Shown: positions 22,380-35,800 of the stretch, one piece after another
How positions within the stretch are numbered: the first letter of the stretch is position 1
How the letters are laid out: each line of letters begins with the position of its first letter
Source of the DNA: Allium sativum
Taxonomy: Eukaryota; Streptophyta; Magnoliopsida; Asparagales; Amaryllidaceae
Length of the DNA stretch: 64,000 nt
Reading direction: 5' to 3'
Assembly (NCBI GenBank): GCA_030737875.1
Contig: CM060911.1
Location: 109,286,625 to 109,350,624 of the forward strand
Made by a program: the position numbers and the translations under genes
The notes under the pieces: generated by a model
Databases searched by the model: none
What the model saw: only the letters and a program-made list of their open reading frames with translations
Told to the model about the DNA's origin: nothing

Positions 22380-22680
22380 TATAACTTGGATCTGAATTTC
22401 TATGATGTAGATATTAATCCCTATTTGTGTTAGATCTACTTTTATCTATAGATCTGAGTTATGTGGACATTTTATGATGTAGATCTTAATCCCTATTTGT
22501 GTTAGATCTACTTTTATCTATAGATCTGAATTATGTGGACATTCTATGATGTAGATCATATCCCTATTTGTATTAGATCAACTTTTATCTATTAGATCTA
22601 AATTATGTGGACATTCTGTAATGTAGATCTTAATCCTTATTTGTTAGATCTACTTTTACCTATTAGACATGTATTAGGTT
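22380..22680. repeat. Tandem repeat of about 80 bp in the R1 LTR
   Basis: Roughly four units carrying GTAGATCTTAATCCCTATTT, GATCTACTTTTATCTA and TTATGTGGACATTCTATG. The 3' LTR has the same array at about 40140-40445. Confidence 0.7.
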
Positions 22681-23235
22681 GACACCTAAATCATTAATCA
22701 GATCTAGTTTATTATTTCGATCCCCTTGTGCTTCTCAATATTAGATCTGAACTTGTTGGACATCTAAATTAAAATTTAGATCTTGTCATGTTCATCTTGT
22801 CACCTTTGCTATGTTACAACTTGTTAATGCCACAAGTTCATTGGATCCATGCTTATAAGTTCACCATGTTAGTATATGTTTATGCTAGTTATGTTAGAAC
22901 ATTCACCTTTGTCATATTTCCATTACCTTCCCTTTTTATCTTTTATGATTAGCCTATTATTTAGCCTATACATGCCGCAAATTATGAATACACTAGTTAG
23001 GGAACGGGGAGGAAAAAATGTTAGTATTGGCATAATTTGAATGTGAACTTGAGTTGGACATATAATTCAATAATTTGGTAAATGGCAATAAATACCTAAT
23101 AAGGCATAGGTATAATTAATTGGACATATAATTCAAAAAGGGGAAGTGGGGACATAATTACCTGTAAAGACATAGGTAAGAATTTGATAAAATGGAATGT
23201 TTAATAATTACAATTATAAATTGTAATTGCACTTA

Positions 23236-23455
23236 TGACACGAGGTTAGGTTGCATTAGTGGTGGAAGTCTGCCCGGACCCGACCGGCATATCCAGTAGC
23301 CACTAATGTTGAACCTAATGTGAGTGGTCTGAGTGCTCGAATACGAATTGGGCTAAGACACGAGATTATGCTCAACTTGTAGAATAAGACTGCCCAGAAA
23401 CGACCGGCATATCCAGCATCCACAAGTTGTAGGCCTAATGTGGGAGGTCTGGCCC
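23236..23455 (+). repeat. Paired hairpins with conserved GC core in the R1 LTR
   Basis: Two related units about 115 bp apart. Unit 1: CATTAGTGG (23254-23262) pairs with CCACTAATG (23300-23308), extended outward by AGGTT/AACCT. Unit 2: CAACTTGT (23373-23380) pairs with ACAAGTTG (23422-23429). Both loops hold CCGGCATATCCAG, and unit 1 holds CCCGGACCCGACCGGC. Homologues occur in the solo LTR (43425-43630), the R1 3' LTR (about 40990-41200) and R5 (56765-56930). Confidence 0.7.
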
Positions 23456-24787
23456 ATTATAAACCATAATTGGACATGGTAATAAATTGGACTACTTTAA
23501 TCCATAGGGATTGTATGATTTTGAACTAAAGTTAGGGTTAAGTAAAAATTGGTTGGACAGTGGGTGGGTTAAGTAAATTTGAGGGGGTGGATAACATTTA
23601 CATATAGGCCCACGAACTTAACCTAATAAGGTTATGTAATTAAAGACACCTAGTGGTATACATAACTGGTGGAAAATATAAAAATTATGTAATTAAAGAC
23701 ACCTTTTAGGGTAAGCATAACTAGTGAAAATGAATAGGGCTATGTAATTAAAGACACCTAGTGGTATACATAGTCAGTAAAAACCAAGTGGGGATACAAG
23801 ATAAAGGGGAGAGCTTGTATCATATTGTGTGGGACCCATTTCAGTCAGTAAGCCAGAGTGGGTATCAAAGAAAGTACTCCATACTAGGCGGATAAGGGGC
23901 ACAATTACTGAGTGATTGTAAGAGATCCAAACGTGGAGGACGGTGTGGACGATGCAAACCGACCGGGCCATATGAATACATGAGCCCAACAGAGGGGGAT
24001 AAGATGACTGTGACACATGTAGATATGGGGCTATGCATATCAATGAGGGGCTGCCACTTTAGGACGTGATACATCCTACTGTAGGGCCGGCACAGAGTAT
24101 CTACGGAGTAAGGAGCCGATCGATTAGGGTAGTGGTTAGGGTACATTTGGACGTATGCCTAAGTCTACCACCTTATAGTGGAAGGGATCATCTTATTCTG
24201 GTTATACTAGTAATAGTGCAGAGTAATCATTAGAAGCATATATACCTTATCCTGTCTACCTTGTCACACCTTCCATTTATGTAGTGATCTCTCTTATCCA
24301 CTTTATATGCATATCATGCTACTTTTATTTATTTACTTGCTAAAGGTCACTAGACTCGCCAGACTTTATGTCTAACCCTTTTTGTTTCTCCTTCTTTCTT
24401 CCGTTCCACCCCACCCCCCAGGCTCTCAAGGAGGAAACATTCAGGCTTGACCGTGATTCTGCTTTCTTTTCTAAAGTTGCTGATATGTATGGCTCAAGCT
24501 CCTATCCTTGTTGTTATGGCTATATTTTGTTCTTGGGGAATTTTACTTCTTTTATGTACTCTTATATTTTGAAATACAAGACAATAACTTTTATGTTGTA
24601 ATGGGATTTTATGTTTCAGACGTGTGATGTTTTTGGACCACAGTATCTTGTGATAAATAAAGTTTTTATTCCGCTGCTATTCCATATATCTATCTTGTAA
24701 TATTCTGTGTCTGTTTACCGATAACGCTTCACGAAACTTAATGCATTCCCTTTGTGAGTGACATTAACGGACGTGGGGTGTCATACT

Positions 24788-24799
24788 TGGTATCAGAGC
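24788..24799 (+). other. Primer binding site of R1
   Basis: TGGTATCAGAGC, complementary to the 3' end of initiator tRNA-Met, two bases after the LTR. Confidence 0.85.
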
Positions 24800-24957
24800 T
24801 GAAGATTACCAGATTGTATAAAATTTTTGAAAATTATTTTCAAAAAGGTTTTAAAAGAAAGTTTTCAAAAAGAAAAAGGTGTTGAAAAACATTCCCCAAA
24901 AAGCCATATGTAATATCTTAGATCCTTTGTCTAAACCTCTTCCTTTTTCTTTTCAGC

Positions 24958-25701
24958 ATGTCTGGGGAACCAAACATTCCTAATATCCCAGAGGGTATTA
25001 CGATACCCGGATGGTTCCGAAGGTATTTGGAGGCCATGGCGCCTGCCGAAGACCAGGGAAACGTTCCTCCCCCAGCTGCACCAGTTATTCCTCCTCCTTT
25101 CCCTCCAAGAGCAGATAATTTCGCTAAAATCTGCAAAGACTTCCGTGGTATGGGAGGGAAGCCATTCAATGGGAACGAGACATTCATAGAAGCGCGGAAT
25201 CGGCTCAAGGAGACCGAGGACTTGTTTGTAATCTTTGAGATAGAGGATAGAAGGAAGGTTAGCTGCCTGGCTACTGAAAGACGAAGCCTTATTTTGGTGG
25301 GAAGTCACCCAAGCTGGACATCCGATGGAAACTTGTGGAGATTTTAGAGAGAGGTTTGAACTGAGATTTCTCCCCCAAGCTGAGAGAAGCATGCAGATGG
25401 AGAGGTTCTTAGCGCTAAACAAGGAAACTTGACGGTGAAAGCATATGTGAACAAATTCAACCAGCTAGCAAGGTTCGCGTTTGAATTGGTGGATACTCCG
25501 CACAAGAAGGCGTTGCAGTTTGCTAAAGGGCTGGATAAACCCCTGCCTCGGTCAGCCATGTCCCATATTCCAATGGGGAACACTTTTGAAAAGCTTGTCG
25601 ATATGACCCTAATGCATAAGGAGGACAAGGGAGAAAAGAAGGAAATAAAGGCTGAAGAAACATTGCAAAATAAGAAGGAGTGGCCATGGAAGGGGCAACA
25701 G

Positions 25702-25733
<32 letters not shown>

Positions 25734-28700
25734 GAAGAAAGGAGGGAAGAATAACAAAGGTAAGGATAAGAGAAAGTGTCACAGCTGTGGAAAAGAAGGT
25801 CGCTTGATCAAAGACTGTAAGAGAAGGAAGAACACTTGCTTTAATTGCGGAGAGGTCAGACACTTTGCTAGAGAGTGCCCGAAGAAACAGGGATCACAGG
25901 GACAAGGTTTAAGGGCAAGAAATTCTGGAGGGCGGGTGCATGCTCTCGCGACCAGTGCTCCTAATAGAGGTAGAATAATTTGTGTAGAAGGTTTAATTTC
26001 TCTTTCAAATCATCCTATTAGAATACTTTTTGATTCTGGTGCCTCACATTCATTTATATCAAGTTATATAGTTGAATCTCTGCATTTAATTACTAGTATG
26101 GTAGTGGATCCCATAGTTGTTTCAAACCCCATTGGTGGTTCGGCTCATTTATCTATGATTTGTCGGGGTTTCAAAATATTTGTGTTAGGCTTTGAGTTTG
26201 AATGCGACGCGCATGTGGTCGGGTTTATGGTCTATGGGTTGATTCTGGGAATGGATTGGCTTACCACATATAGTGCCATTCTGGATTGTGAAAAGAGGGT
26301 CGTTAGGCTTCTGACATGGAAGAACCCTCGAGATTTCTAGTGACCCATAAGGGTCGGTTATGCTTAGTTTCCTAGAGTCTCTTGATGCATCCATCGATGA
26401 CTTGCAATCTGTTCCAGTAGTCCGAGATTATTCCAATGTTTTTGATGAGGTTCGGGGTTTACCTCCAAGGTGCGAGATCGACTTTCGTATATATCTGGTG
26501 GACAATGCAAAGCTAGTTGCATTGCCAGTGCGCCATATGGCCCCAAGGGAAAGGAGGGAGCTGAGTAAGAAATTAGGGGAGCTACTTGAGAAAGGTTTTA
26601 TCAGACGAAGCATATCTGAGTGGGGTGCTCCAGTAGTATTCGCGACCAAGGCGGATGGTTCACTTCGTTTGTGTGTTGACTATAGAGAGCTGAATAAAAT
26701 CACTAAGAAGAATAGGCACCAGCTTCCAAAGATTTATGATTTATTTGATCAGCTTGTTGGTGCCTCGGTATTTTCTCAGCTAGACTTAGCCACGGGGTTT
26801 CATCAGTTGAGGGTGGCTGAGGACAGTATAGACCAGACTGCTTTTAGGACACTAGATGGTTTATTTGAATGACTAGTTATGGCTTTTGGGTTGACTAATG
26901 CACCCGCCTATTTTGTTGATTTGATGAGTAGGGTGTTTCGGGAGTTCTTAAACAAATTTTTCATAGTCATTGTTGATGAAATTTTGATCTTCTCTAAGAG
27001 CGAAGAAGAGCATGCCCAACATTTGAGAGAAGTTTTGAAAACTCTCTGTGACCATCAGCTTAAGGGAAAGTTCTCCAAATGCCATTTTTGGAGAAAGGAG
27101 GTGAGATTCTTAGGGCATGTAGTCTCCAAAGAAGGGATAGCTGTCGATCCCGCGAAAGTAGCTGCGATGCAAGATTGGCCGATTCCAAAAAATGCAATAG
27201 AGGTGAGAAGCTTTCTTGGGTTGGCAGGTTACTATAGGAAGTTCAGTAAGGACTTCGCAAAGATATCAAACCCACTCACCAGGCTGAAGAAGAAGAACTT
27301 GGCGTTTTCATGGGATATAGATTGTGACGTTGCTTTCCAACGACTGAAGAGGGCTCTGACAACAGCCCCAGTTTTGACCTTGCCTGATGGGAGTAAAGTG
27401 TTTACCGTTTACACTGACACGTGTGGAACAGGGCTTGGTGCGGTTCTGATGCAAGAAGGGAAAGTAGTATGTTATGGGGGGTAGACAGTTGAGAGTTCAT
27501 GAGAAGAACTACCCCACCGATGATCTAGAACTAGCTGCTATAGTATTCGCGTTAAAGACTTGGCGTCACTATCTACTTGGAAAGAAGTTCGAGTTATACA
27601 CCGATCATAAATCTCTTGAGTATTTGTTCTCACAGAAAGATCTCAATTTAAGGCAACAACGGTGGATGGAGTTCCTAGCTTCATATGATTTTGAGATTGT
27701 TTATACCCCTGACAAGGGTAATGTGGTGGCTGACGCACTAAGTAGGCAGAGGATGGCCTTAAGTCCTCTGTTTGTGGAGAGGAAGAGCTTGGAGTTCATC
27801 TCAACTTTTGATTTTAAACCCTCCATTGAGATTTGTCCTGACTTGTTTGCATCATTAGAAATACGACCAACTCTTGTGGATCAAATAGGAGATCCGCAAC
27901 AAGGTAACCCACATATTTTAGAAATCATGGAAAAGCTCATAAGAGGGGAGACTTCTAGTCACCTCAGTACATATGCCATAGATGAAAAGGGGTGGTTGCG
28001 ACGAGATAGAAGGCTTTTTGTTCCTCAAACTGGAAGCTTGATAAAAGCAGTCCTAGAAGAAGCCCACCATTCTAGGATGACTATTCATCCAGGCGGTGAT
28101 AAGATGTACAGAGACATGAAAAAGGTTTGAATTTGTTTTTCAATGTTTAGTTTGCCAGCAAGTCAAAGCTAGGCAAAAGAAGGCTGGTGGCTTACTTCAT
28201 CCTTTAGAGGTTCCTCGGTGGAAATGGGAGAGCGTCTCTATGGATTTCATAGATGGTTTGCCTAGATCGAAGAAAGGCAACACCAGTATCTGGGTTGTGG
28301 TCGATAGACTCACTAAGAGCGCTCACTTTATTCCCGTTAAGAGTAAGAGGACAGCACCATGGTTGGCAGCAATTTATGTTCGTGAGATAGTTCGTCTTCA
28401 TGGGGTGCCTTCCAGCATTGTAAGCGATCGTGACCCCATCTTTACCAGTGAATTTTGGAGGAGCTTGCAAGAAGCATTAGGTACACAGTTGTGCTTAAGC
28501 ACTGCTTGTCATCCTCAGACCGATGGACAAACGTAGAGGGTGAACAAAATTCTTGAAGATCTATTAAGGATGCGTATCCTAGACTTCGGAGGGACTTGGG
28601 AAGAGCATCTTCTTTTAGTAGGTTTTGCCTATAATAACAGTTATCAAGCTAGCATCGGCATGGCACCCTTCGAAGCATTGTACGGATGACCCTACAGATC

Positions 28701-29315
28701 ACCAACTTGTTGGTGGGAATCTACAAAAAGATTATTACTTGGACCTGATATGTTTAGGGAAATGTCTAAGAAGCTTGACCTTATTCGACAGCGAACGAAG
28801 AGAGCTCAAGATAGGCATAAATCCTATGCAGACAAGAGAAGGACTGACATCAAATTTGAACTGGGAGACCTAGTTTTTATCAAAGTATCATCTCTAAGGA
28901 ATGTGGTTCGCTTCGGATCAGTAGGGAAGTTGGCACCTAGGTTTGTGGGATCATTTCCCCTAACCGAGAGGATTGGCCAAATGGCCTATAGAGTAAAGCT
29001 TCCAAAAATATGACCGGCGTTCATGATGTTTTCCATGTTTCTCATATGCGGAAGTGCTTGCATGACACCGTGGAAATTGTTGAGCCGAGTGTATTGGAAG
29101 AGGTGGAAGTCGAACGGGAGGCGATGGTCAGGCGAGTCCCTACCCGTATTCTTGGATCAGAAGTTAAGAAGGTACGCAATAAAGGGATCAAGTTGCTAAA
29201 GGTTCAATGGGGAGATAACCCAGAGGATGCGACTTGGGAGACCGAAGACAAGATTCGTGCTTCGTACCCTTTTCTTTTCGAGGGTATGTTCTTAATTCCT
29301 TTTTCCAAAGCTTAA
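24958..29315 (+). pseudogene. R1 gag-pol remnant (chromovirus)
   Basis: Domain order is Gag, protease, RT, RNase H, integrase, chromodomain. Gag starts MSGEPNIPNIPEG at 24958. It shifts frame near 25262 and back near 25415. A (CAA)n tract at about 25706-25732 encodes ten glutamines before two zinc knuckles. The first has lost its histidine (CHSCGKEGRLIKDC) and the second is intact (CFNCGEVRHFAREC). Protease [12 protein letters not shown] lies at about 26027. RT has VDE in place of VDD (26974-26980). RNase [14 protein letters not shown] is near 27411. The integrase zinc finger has lost its middle around 28125 (DMKKV joins [10 protein letters not shown]). The core [14 protein letters not shown] starts at 28240, and the chromodomain-like KLLKVQWGDNPEDATWETED is near 29190-29250. 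In-frame stops are TAG 26338, TGA 26870, TAG 28534 and TGA 28687. Further frameshifts lie near 26345, 27478, 28130 and 29010. It cannot make a functional polyprotein. Confidence 0.85.
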
Positions 29316-29892
29316 TCAGTACTTGTTTCTATCATTTGAGTATATCCTAGCCATAGTATTTTCGACCTTTAGATAAGAATCCTATGAATGTAAACATGTG
29401 TTTAAGACATGTTATGTTTTATGGATGCAAGTGGATGCAAGTGTTTGCTAGTGGTTCCCTATGGATGCATATACACACACATTAGGCACTAGATCGGCTC
29501 AGTCGCTCTCATACTGGATATGGATGTATGTGCATTTTCTTTTCTTTTATGGATGGAAATGGATGAATTAGCATATGGATGTTGCATTTGGACAAATGAA
29601 TGTGCACACATATAGAGCTTACATCTTATAATAGGATTATTCACATACATATTGGATTCATGGCGTTAACATACGTTGCATTAAGGAGGTCAACTGAATC
29701 AGTAGATCGCCTGATCTTCACGTTAGTATTGGGATATATACACATACCTTTGCACATACTCATATAAGCATTAGAATTCTTTAAGGACAATGGATGCCAG
29801 TGATTGGTGGATGAGTAGATGGATGACGGATGGTACGATACATTCTTTTCAACTTAGAGATTTCGGGAATGAAATCCTTGGGCAGCGGAGAA
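29316..29892 (+). other. R1 3' untranslated region, pre-PPT hairpin and polypurine tract
   Basis: Non-coding, with repeated ATGGATG motifs. At 29859-29876, GATTTCG and TGAAATC flank a GGAA loop. The following 16 bases (CTTGGGCAGCGGAGAA) are a decayed polypurine tract ending at the LTR. Related sequence precedes the R5 3' LTR. Confidence 0.6.
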
Positions 29893-31018
29893 TGTAACAC
29901 CTCAAATTTTTAATGACACTAAAAGAGGATAAATTAAAGAAAAATTAATTTAATATTAAGAATTAAGGGAAACAGACTACATCATTACGTCCATCTCGAA
30001 ATTCTGGTCAGGATAGACACTTGGTTTGTATAAAACGGATAACATATGAAGAAGTTACAGATGACAAAAGTTTGACAATCAAAACAGCGATAACTGGCGC
30101 ACTTGACAATTGCACCAAGGCAATTTTACACTGGCGCACTTGTAAAGTGCACCCATGGGGTTTTTGGGTATCGGGCCTTTTTCAAGTGGGTGGCGACCTG
30201 TGACCTGATTCACTCTAGGGCTGAGGTGGCAAAGAATTCTGGACATTGGCAGCTATAAATATACCTCAATTTTCTTGTTTTCTTCACAAAGAATGTAACG
30301 GTTCGGCATTTTCTACGTTTTAAAATGGGACTAAATCAAAAATTAGTCACAAATGTTAGCAGTCGATAAAAAAAAAAAAAAAAAATTGAATGAATGCCAA
30401 CGTTGGCATGTTACCTGAAGTGAAAAGAATGGGTTTGGTAGTTGGTTACATGGTTTGCGTGAGACCAATTCAGTTATATTTTTTTTTCTCTTTACTTTGT
30501 CTGGTGCGTTGTGTATACGAAAGGGGACGGTACAGTAAATGTACCTAAGCATGTATGCAACCGTCGGGAACGTGTACAAAATGAAACAATGATTTTTGCA
30601 TGTCACGCATGTGCGTTTACAAAAAAAAAGAATTTATTTTATTTTAATTTTTATTTTATTTTTACTTTATTTTTGAAATCAAACGCTACTCGGTTTATAC
30701 GTGTCTTGACCGTAATTTCTTTGTCCAGTTCGGTGAAGTTTCGGTGTCGTTCTTTTTCAGCGTCTTATCGGTTGTTGTCTCTGTTTCTGCGCCATTGAAG
30801 GTGAGTTGTTCAACTCACACCTGACTAATATTTTCATGGAAGTGAAATAACTGTATTTGAAATGTTAGTGAAATGTTAGCACTCTATATGCAATTATGAC
30901 ACACCGACACACACATGACTTGAAATGATATTTTGTTAACTAGATGATTGATATCGTTATGTGCTTATTTGATTGCTGAAATTCATACTGCAAGTTCCCT
31001 GTAGCTTAGAAAATCATG

Positions 31019-31145
31019 TGGGTTGAAATGATATATACCTGAATCACTGTATAGAGTTAGGGACAAAACTGAATCGATTTGGGATGCGGGTTGAAATGAT
31101 ACACACCCGGGATTCGTAGATGATGGATTGAAATGATATATATCC
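31019..31145 (+). repeat. Three small hairpins with conserved loop in the R2 LTR
   Basis: The loop TGAAATGATAYAYA is closed by different stems: GGT/ACC (31021-31023/31037-31039), CGGGT/ACCCG (31087-31091/31105-31109) and GGAT/ATCC (31125-31128/31142-31145). Repeated in the 3' LTR at about 38200-38326. Confidence 0.55.
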
Positions 31146-32053
31146 GGACTACTTGACCTAGGTAGAAAATATTATACGGACACCGTTGGTTTATTTTTAA
31201 AATGATTTCTAAAGATTATAAAATGTTTTAACTGATAAATTATTTTGGCTTTAAGATTTTATACTTTGAGTAAATTTAAAAAAAAAAGTTAAAATTATAT
31301 GTATGTATTTTAAGAAGTTGTCTAATACCAGTTTTATTCAAATCTAGATTTGCCTTAAGGAAATATTTCAAAGGATTTTTGGTAAAATAAAGGAATAAGA
31401 TTTTAGTATTTAACAAATATATTATCTAATAGATTTTAACTTAGTGTACATATGATTCTAAAATTATTTTAAATTTGAAATCTTGTATAAATGATTTTAT
31501 AATGCGATTTATAAAATATTGATCACGGTGTGAAAAGTGTAAACGATTGGTTGTTAAAGAGACCGGGATCGGCTATTGTCATACTCTCTGTCAATACCGA
31601 AAACCACTTTAACAACTGTGTACGCGGTGGAGTTCCAGAATGAAGTAGGACGATTTAGAGGCGATTACTGGACTGAAGTAAGAGAACGATAATGGATAGC
31701 CTTGACTTTCGAGTCATAATTAAAATGACTAAAACAGGAGCTACACCGAGACCAATGGGGTCATACTCCTTATCGAACATGCTTCTTCGAACCCATTCTA
31801 TTACTTTTGTGATCGATTTGGTGCGCACCTTTGACTCGAAGTGTGTTCGAGGTGGGCGGTAGTTGCGGCTATGCGTCACCACCAGTCCGGTTCTGTAAAT
31901 GGTAGATTCCTACCCTGGGTATTGCCTCGCGTGCCTTGTCATATTTATCCTGATCGCGCCCACTACGAGTTTGTTTTGTACCGTACCTATGGAGTGCTCC
32001 CTGAGTATCCCGCCGGTTTGGAGGGGCTTACAGTACTGTATAGACTACGGGAA

Positions 32054-32063
32054 TATATATAAA
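32054..32063 (+). promoter_or_regulatory. TATA-like box of R2
   Basis: TATATATAAA. The 3' LTR copy lies at about 39236-39245. No other TATA-like site in this LTR is as well placed. Confidence 0.4.
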
Positions 32064-32693
32064 CGGTGTAAGGGTAATATGGTAATCCCGCTTACACTAT
32101 TTTGATACTTTACTTTACTGATAGACATTATCGTACATATCGTATTCTATTATGTAGTAAATAGTTTAACGGATCCTTAAAGGATAGTGATCCCAACATC
32201 CTTTAAGTTACTTTGCATTTCAGTTGACATTTCACTTGAGTTTGTTTACTTACATGAGAATGTTAGTCCTGACTCGAGTGTATTTGTTTTTACTTTACTC
32301 TCGGGTCAGCCTGAGTGTTGCAGCTTTAGGCATTCTTCTTGGAGCTGAAGCCGTTGGAGTTCGCTGGATATTTATCTATTCAGCTTCCTGTTATTCAGTT
32401 ATTTCCGTTCAGACTCATGTTATTTGTTTTGTTAGCAACTTCGCTATTTTGGACCTCTCTTATGTATTTGTTATGAGACTTTGTTTGTTTCTAATAGCTT
32501 CATGAACTACTATGTTGTTATTTCCGCTGCAAATGTTGTAATACTCTGTGATCTGTGATTCTGTGATTGATTTATTTGCTGTATAAGCTAAGTATTGCCA
32601 ATTTATATAACAATTTACTATTTTGAGCAATTCAAGTCAGACATGTGTGGATTATTGTCGATTTGAATCGTTAAAATGGTAGGTCGTTACAAG

Positions 32694-32706
32694 TGGTATC
32701 AGAGCC
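32694..32706 (+). other. Primer binding site of R2
   Basis: TGGTATCAGAGCC, complementary to initiator tRNA-Met, two bases after the 5' LTR. Confidence 0.9.
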
Positions 32707-32892
32707 AGGTTTAGGCAAACTTAGCATATAGAGTAAATCTCATTAGAGATAGGGTACTAATACTCTAGAGTGAGAAAATAAATCATAAAATTATATTCGT
32801 TCGACCCTCAAAACCTCGATGTAGATTTCTTTTGTTTTCTTTTGACTATAATCTTTACCTCCTGTTCTAAAGATTCGTTTGAACCTTTCCAG

Positions 32893-35800
32893 ATGAGTAC
32901 TAGAAGGAATGCCAGAGGTAGGGGTCGTGGAGATGGCCCAGTTGATCCTGCAGCAGTTATTCAGCCAGCCCAACCAACCAAGTTTACTAAGCTTTGCAAA
33001 GAGTATGATCAGCTAGGAGGTACCAAATTCACGGGTTTAGAAGGTGTCGTAGAAGCTGAGCAGTGGCTGGATAATCTTGAGAGGATTTTCACCGGTCTTG
33101 TTATCACTGATGCTCAGATGCGTCAATTAGCCGCTTGGCAGATGAAGGGTGCTGCCTATAATTGGTGGCGGACAGTTACAGCTAATAACATCGAATCAAA
33201 TATCACCTGGCAGCAGTTCAGGTAAAGCTTAAGCTGTTCTTCTTATCTTGGTTGCTCTTTCTTCGAACCTATCTTGATTTTTTAAATAAAATCTCTTTCC
33301 AGGGATGTCTTTGTGGCAAAGTGGATGCCCGACTCAGGGAAGACTCAGCTTTACAGAGAGTTTTTGGATTTAGAGCAAGGTGATATGACTTTCGCAGAGT
33401 ACGAAAGAAAATTTAATGAACTCTCCAAATATGGTCCCAATTTGATTGAAACCCCACTGCAGAAGAATGAAAAGTTTATTCGTGGTGCTAAACCAGAGTT
33501 TTATGACCGCTTGATTAGCCATGTCCGTGGAACTTTTACTGATCTCGTAGATATGGCGATCAGATTTGAGAATCCCAGCAATAAAGGAAAGCAGAAACAG
33601 GCGGTGCAGTCATCTCAGTCACAGGGAAGTTCTGACAATTCTAAGAAAAGGAAGTCAAAATTTGAGCAGCAAAAGAGCAACTGGCAGAAGAGTCAGGGCA
33701 TTGGTAAGAATCCTACCGACTTATCTAATATCACCTGCTTTAAGTGCAATCAGAAGGGCCATTATTCCACCAATTGTCCAACCAATTCCAAAGCCGCAAT
33801 CCCACCACCTCAGACGACTCGGACCAACTTATGCCACATTTGCTTGCAGCCTGGTCATTTTAAGAAGGACTGTCCCACCCAGCAAAGAGGCAAGGCGAGT
33901 GGAGTCTTTGCCATGACATCTTCTACTACTCCCGTTACTCCTGATGACCAAGGTACCCTTCAGAGCACTTTTACTTTATTCGATTTGCCTATTCGTGTTC
34001 TTTTTGATACTGGAGCCTCGCATAGTTTTATTTCTATTGACCTTTGTGATAAGTTTGAGCACCTTTTGCATCCTCAAGTAGCAACTGAACCTTTATGTGT
34101 ATCTAACCCTATTGGCGGTCCCGCCAACCTGAGTATGATTTGTAGAGGGGTAAAACTCCTTTATAATAGACGTCGTTTTACTGGAGATTTCTATGTTTTG
34201 GGTTTTGATGCCTTCGACATTCTGCTTGGTGGCGATTGGCTTAGGAAGTATGATGCCACTATTTCCTGCAAGGCCCGAACTGTTTCTTTGGTAAGTGATC
34301 TTGGAGAATCCTTAGTCATCGAATGTCGAATGCCTCGGGACTATGCAGGCAGCTTTATATTCTCTCTTGACTCTCATCCTAGTGACCTTGACTCTACTCC
34401 TATAGTCAAGGATTTTCCCGATGTATTTGGTGAGGTACTTCTCTTCCACCTAAGCGCGAAATTGAATTTCGTATTGACCTTATTCCTGGGGCCCGTCCAG
34501 TTGTCCTTCCTCCCAGACGAATGGCACCTAAGGAGAAAGTTGAATTGAAGAACCAGATTGATGATTTGTTTTCCAAAGGTCTGATTAGACCTAGTTTTTC
34601 TGAATGGGGAGCTGCTGTTGTTTTTGTCACCAAGTCTGATGGTTCTTTAAGGATGTGTGTTGATTATAGAGAGCTGAACAAACTCACAATAAAGAACCGT
34701 TATCCCATGCCTCGTATTACTGACATGTTCGATCAGCTTTATGGAGCTAAAGTTTTCTCTCAGCTTGATTTGGCTACTGGTTTCCACCAGCTTAGAGTAG
34801 CCGAGGAGAGTATTCCTAAGACAGCTTTCCGAACCGATAGTGGATTTTTCGAATGGTTGGTCATGCCTTTTGGATTAACCAATGCTCCAGCTTTCTTTGT
34901 TGATCTTATGAATCGAGTTTTTCGAGATGTTCTTAACCAGTTTGTCCTTGTCTTTGTTGATGACATTCTTGTGTTTTCTAAATCTGAGAAGGAGCATCTA
35001 GCACACTTGACCTCTGTCCTTCAAACACTTAGAAACCATCAGCTGAAAGCCAAATTTTCTAAATGCCATTTCTGGAAAGATGAAGTCCGATTCCTAGGGC
35101 ACATTGTTTCAGAGAATGGAGTTTCTGTTGACCCAGTTAAGATCGCCGCGATTAATGTAAGTATTTCCACCTTTCTTTTGTTATTTGAATTCCTTTCCTT
35201 CTTCAGAACTCGTTCACCCTATTCTATTTCAGGATTGGGAGAGACCTAGGACTCCGACTGACATCCGTAGCTTTTTGGGACTAGCCGGTTATTATAGAAG
35301 ATTTATCGAGAATTTTGCTCAAATTTCTGCCCCTCTTACTGCTTTGACTCGAAAGAATGCCAAGTTTGACTGGAGCGATAAGTGTGAAGCTGCATTTAAT
35401 GAGTTGAAGCAAAAGCTTACCTCTGCTCCTATTCTTACCGTTCCAAATGGAAGTGAAGGATTAACAGTATACGCTGATGCTTGTAAAGAAGGATTGGGTG
35501 CTGTGTTGATGCAAAATGGGAAGGTAATTGCTTATGCTAGTCGCCAGCTAAAGACGCATGAAGTTAATTATGCCACTCATGATTTGGAATTGCTCGCTGT
35601 TGTGTTTGCTTTGAAGTTATGGAGGCACCATCTTTTAGGTACTAAGTTTGAACTCTTTACCGATCACCAGTCGCTTAAGTATATATTTTCCCAGAAAGAC
35701 CTAAATCAGAGGCAAGTTAGGTGGCTCGAGTTCTTAGCAGCTTATGACCTCGACATTAATTATACACCAGGGAAAGGCAATGTGGTAGCGGATGCCTTGA

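Larger units (their letters stand above)
21727..24785 (+). repeat. 5' LTR of R1
   Basis: 3059 bp, TGTAACATCCC to GGGTGTCATA (the 3' LTR ends GGTGTCACA). Contains tandem repeats at 22380-22680 and 23630-23775 and the paired hairpins at 23236-23455. Confidence 0.85.
30294..32691 (+). repeat. 5' LTR of R2
   Basis: 2398 bp, TGTAACGGTTCGG to GGTCGTTACA. An A-tract lies near 30370. Three TTGAAATGATAYAYA hairpins lie at 31019-31145. Confidence 0.9.

Noticed and set aside
25344..25757. Minus-strand ORF with a long cysteine run
   Set aside because: It is the reverse reading of the CAA repeat in R1 gag, whose frame has clear Gag homology.
24958..29315. R1 as an endogenous pararetrovirus
   Set aside because: It has LTRs, an integrase and a chromodomain-like C-terminus, and no movement protein or transactivator motif.
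32224..32505. Hydrophobic 93-codon ORF in both R2 LTRs (also 39406-39687)
   Set aside because: It lies in LTR sequence, has no recognisable family, and its T-rich composition makes hydrophobic frames likely by chance.
33222..33302. Reading the R2 inserts as extra protein sequence or random insertions
   Set aside because: They contain stops or shift out of homology, have exact GT and AG ends, and removal restores conserved blocks without loss.
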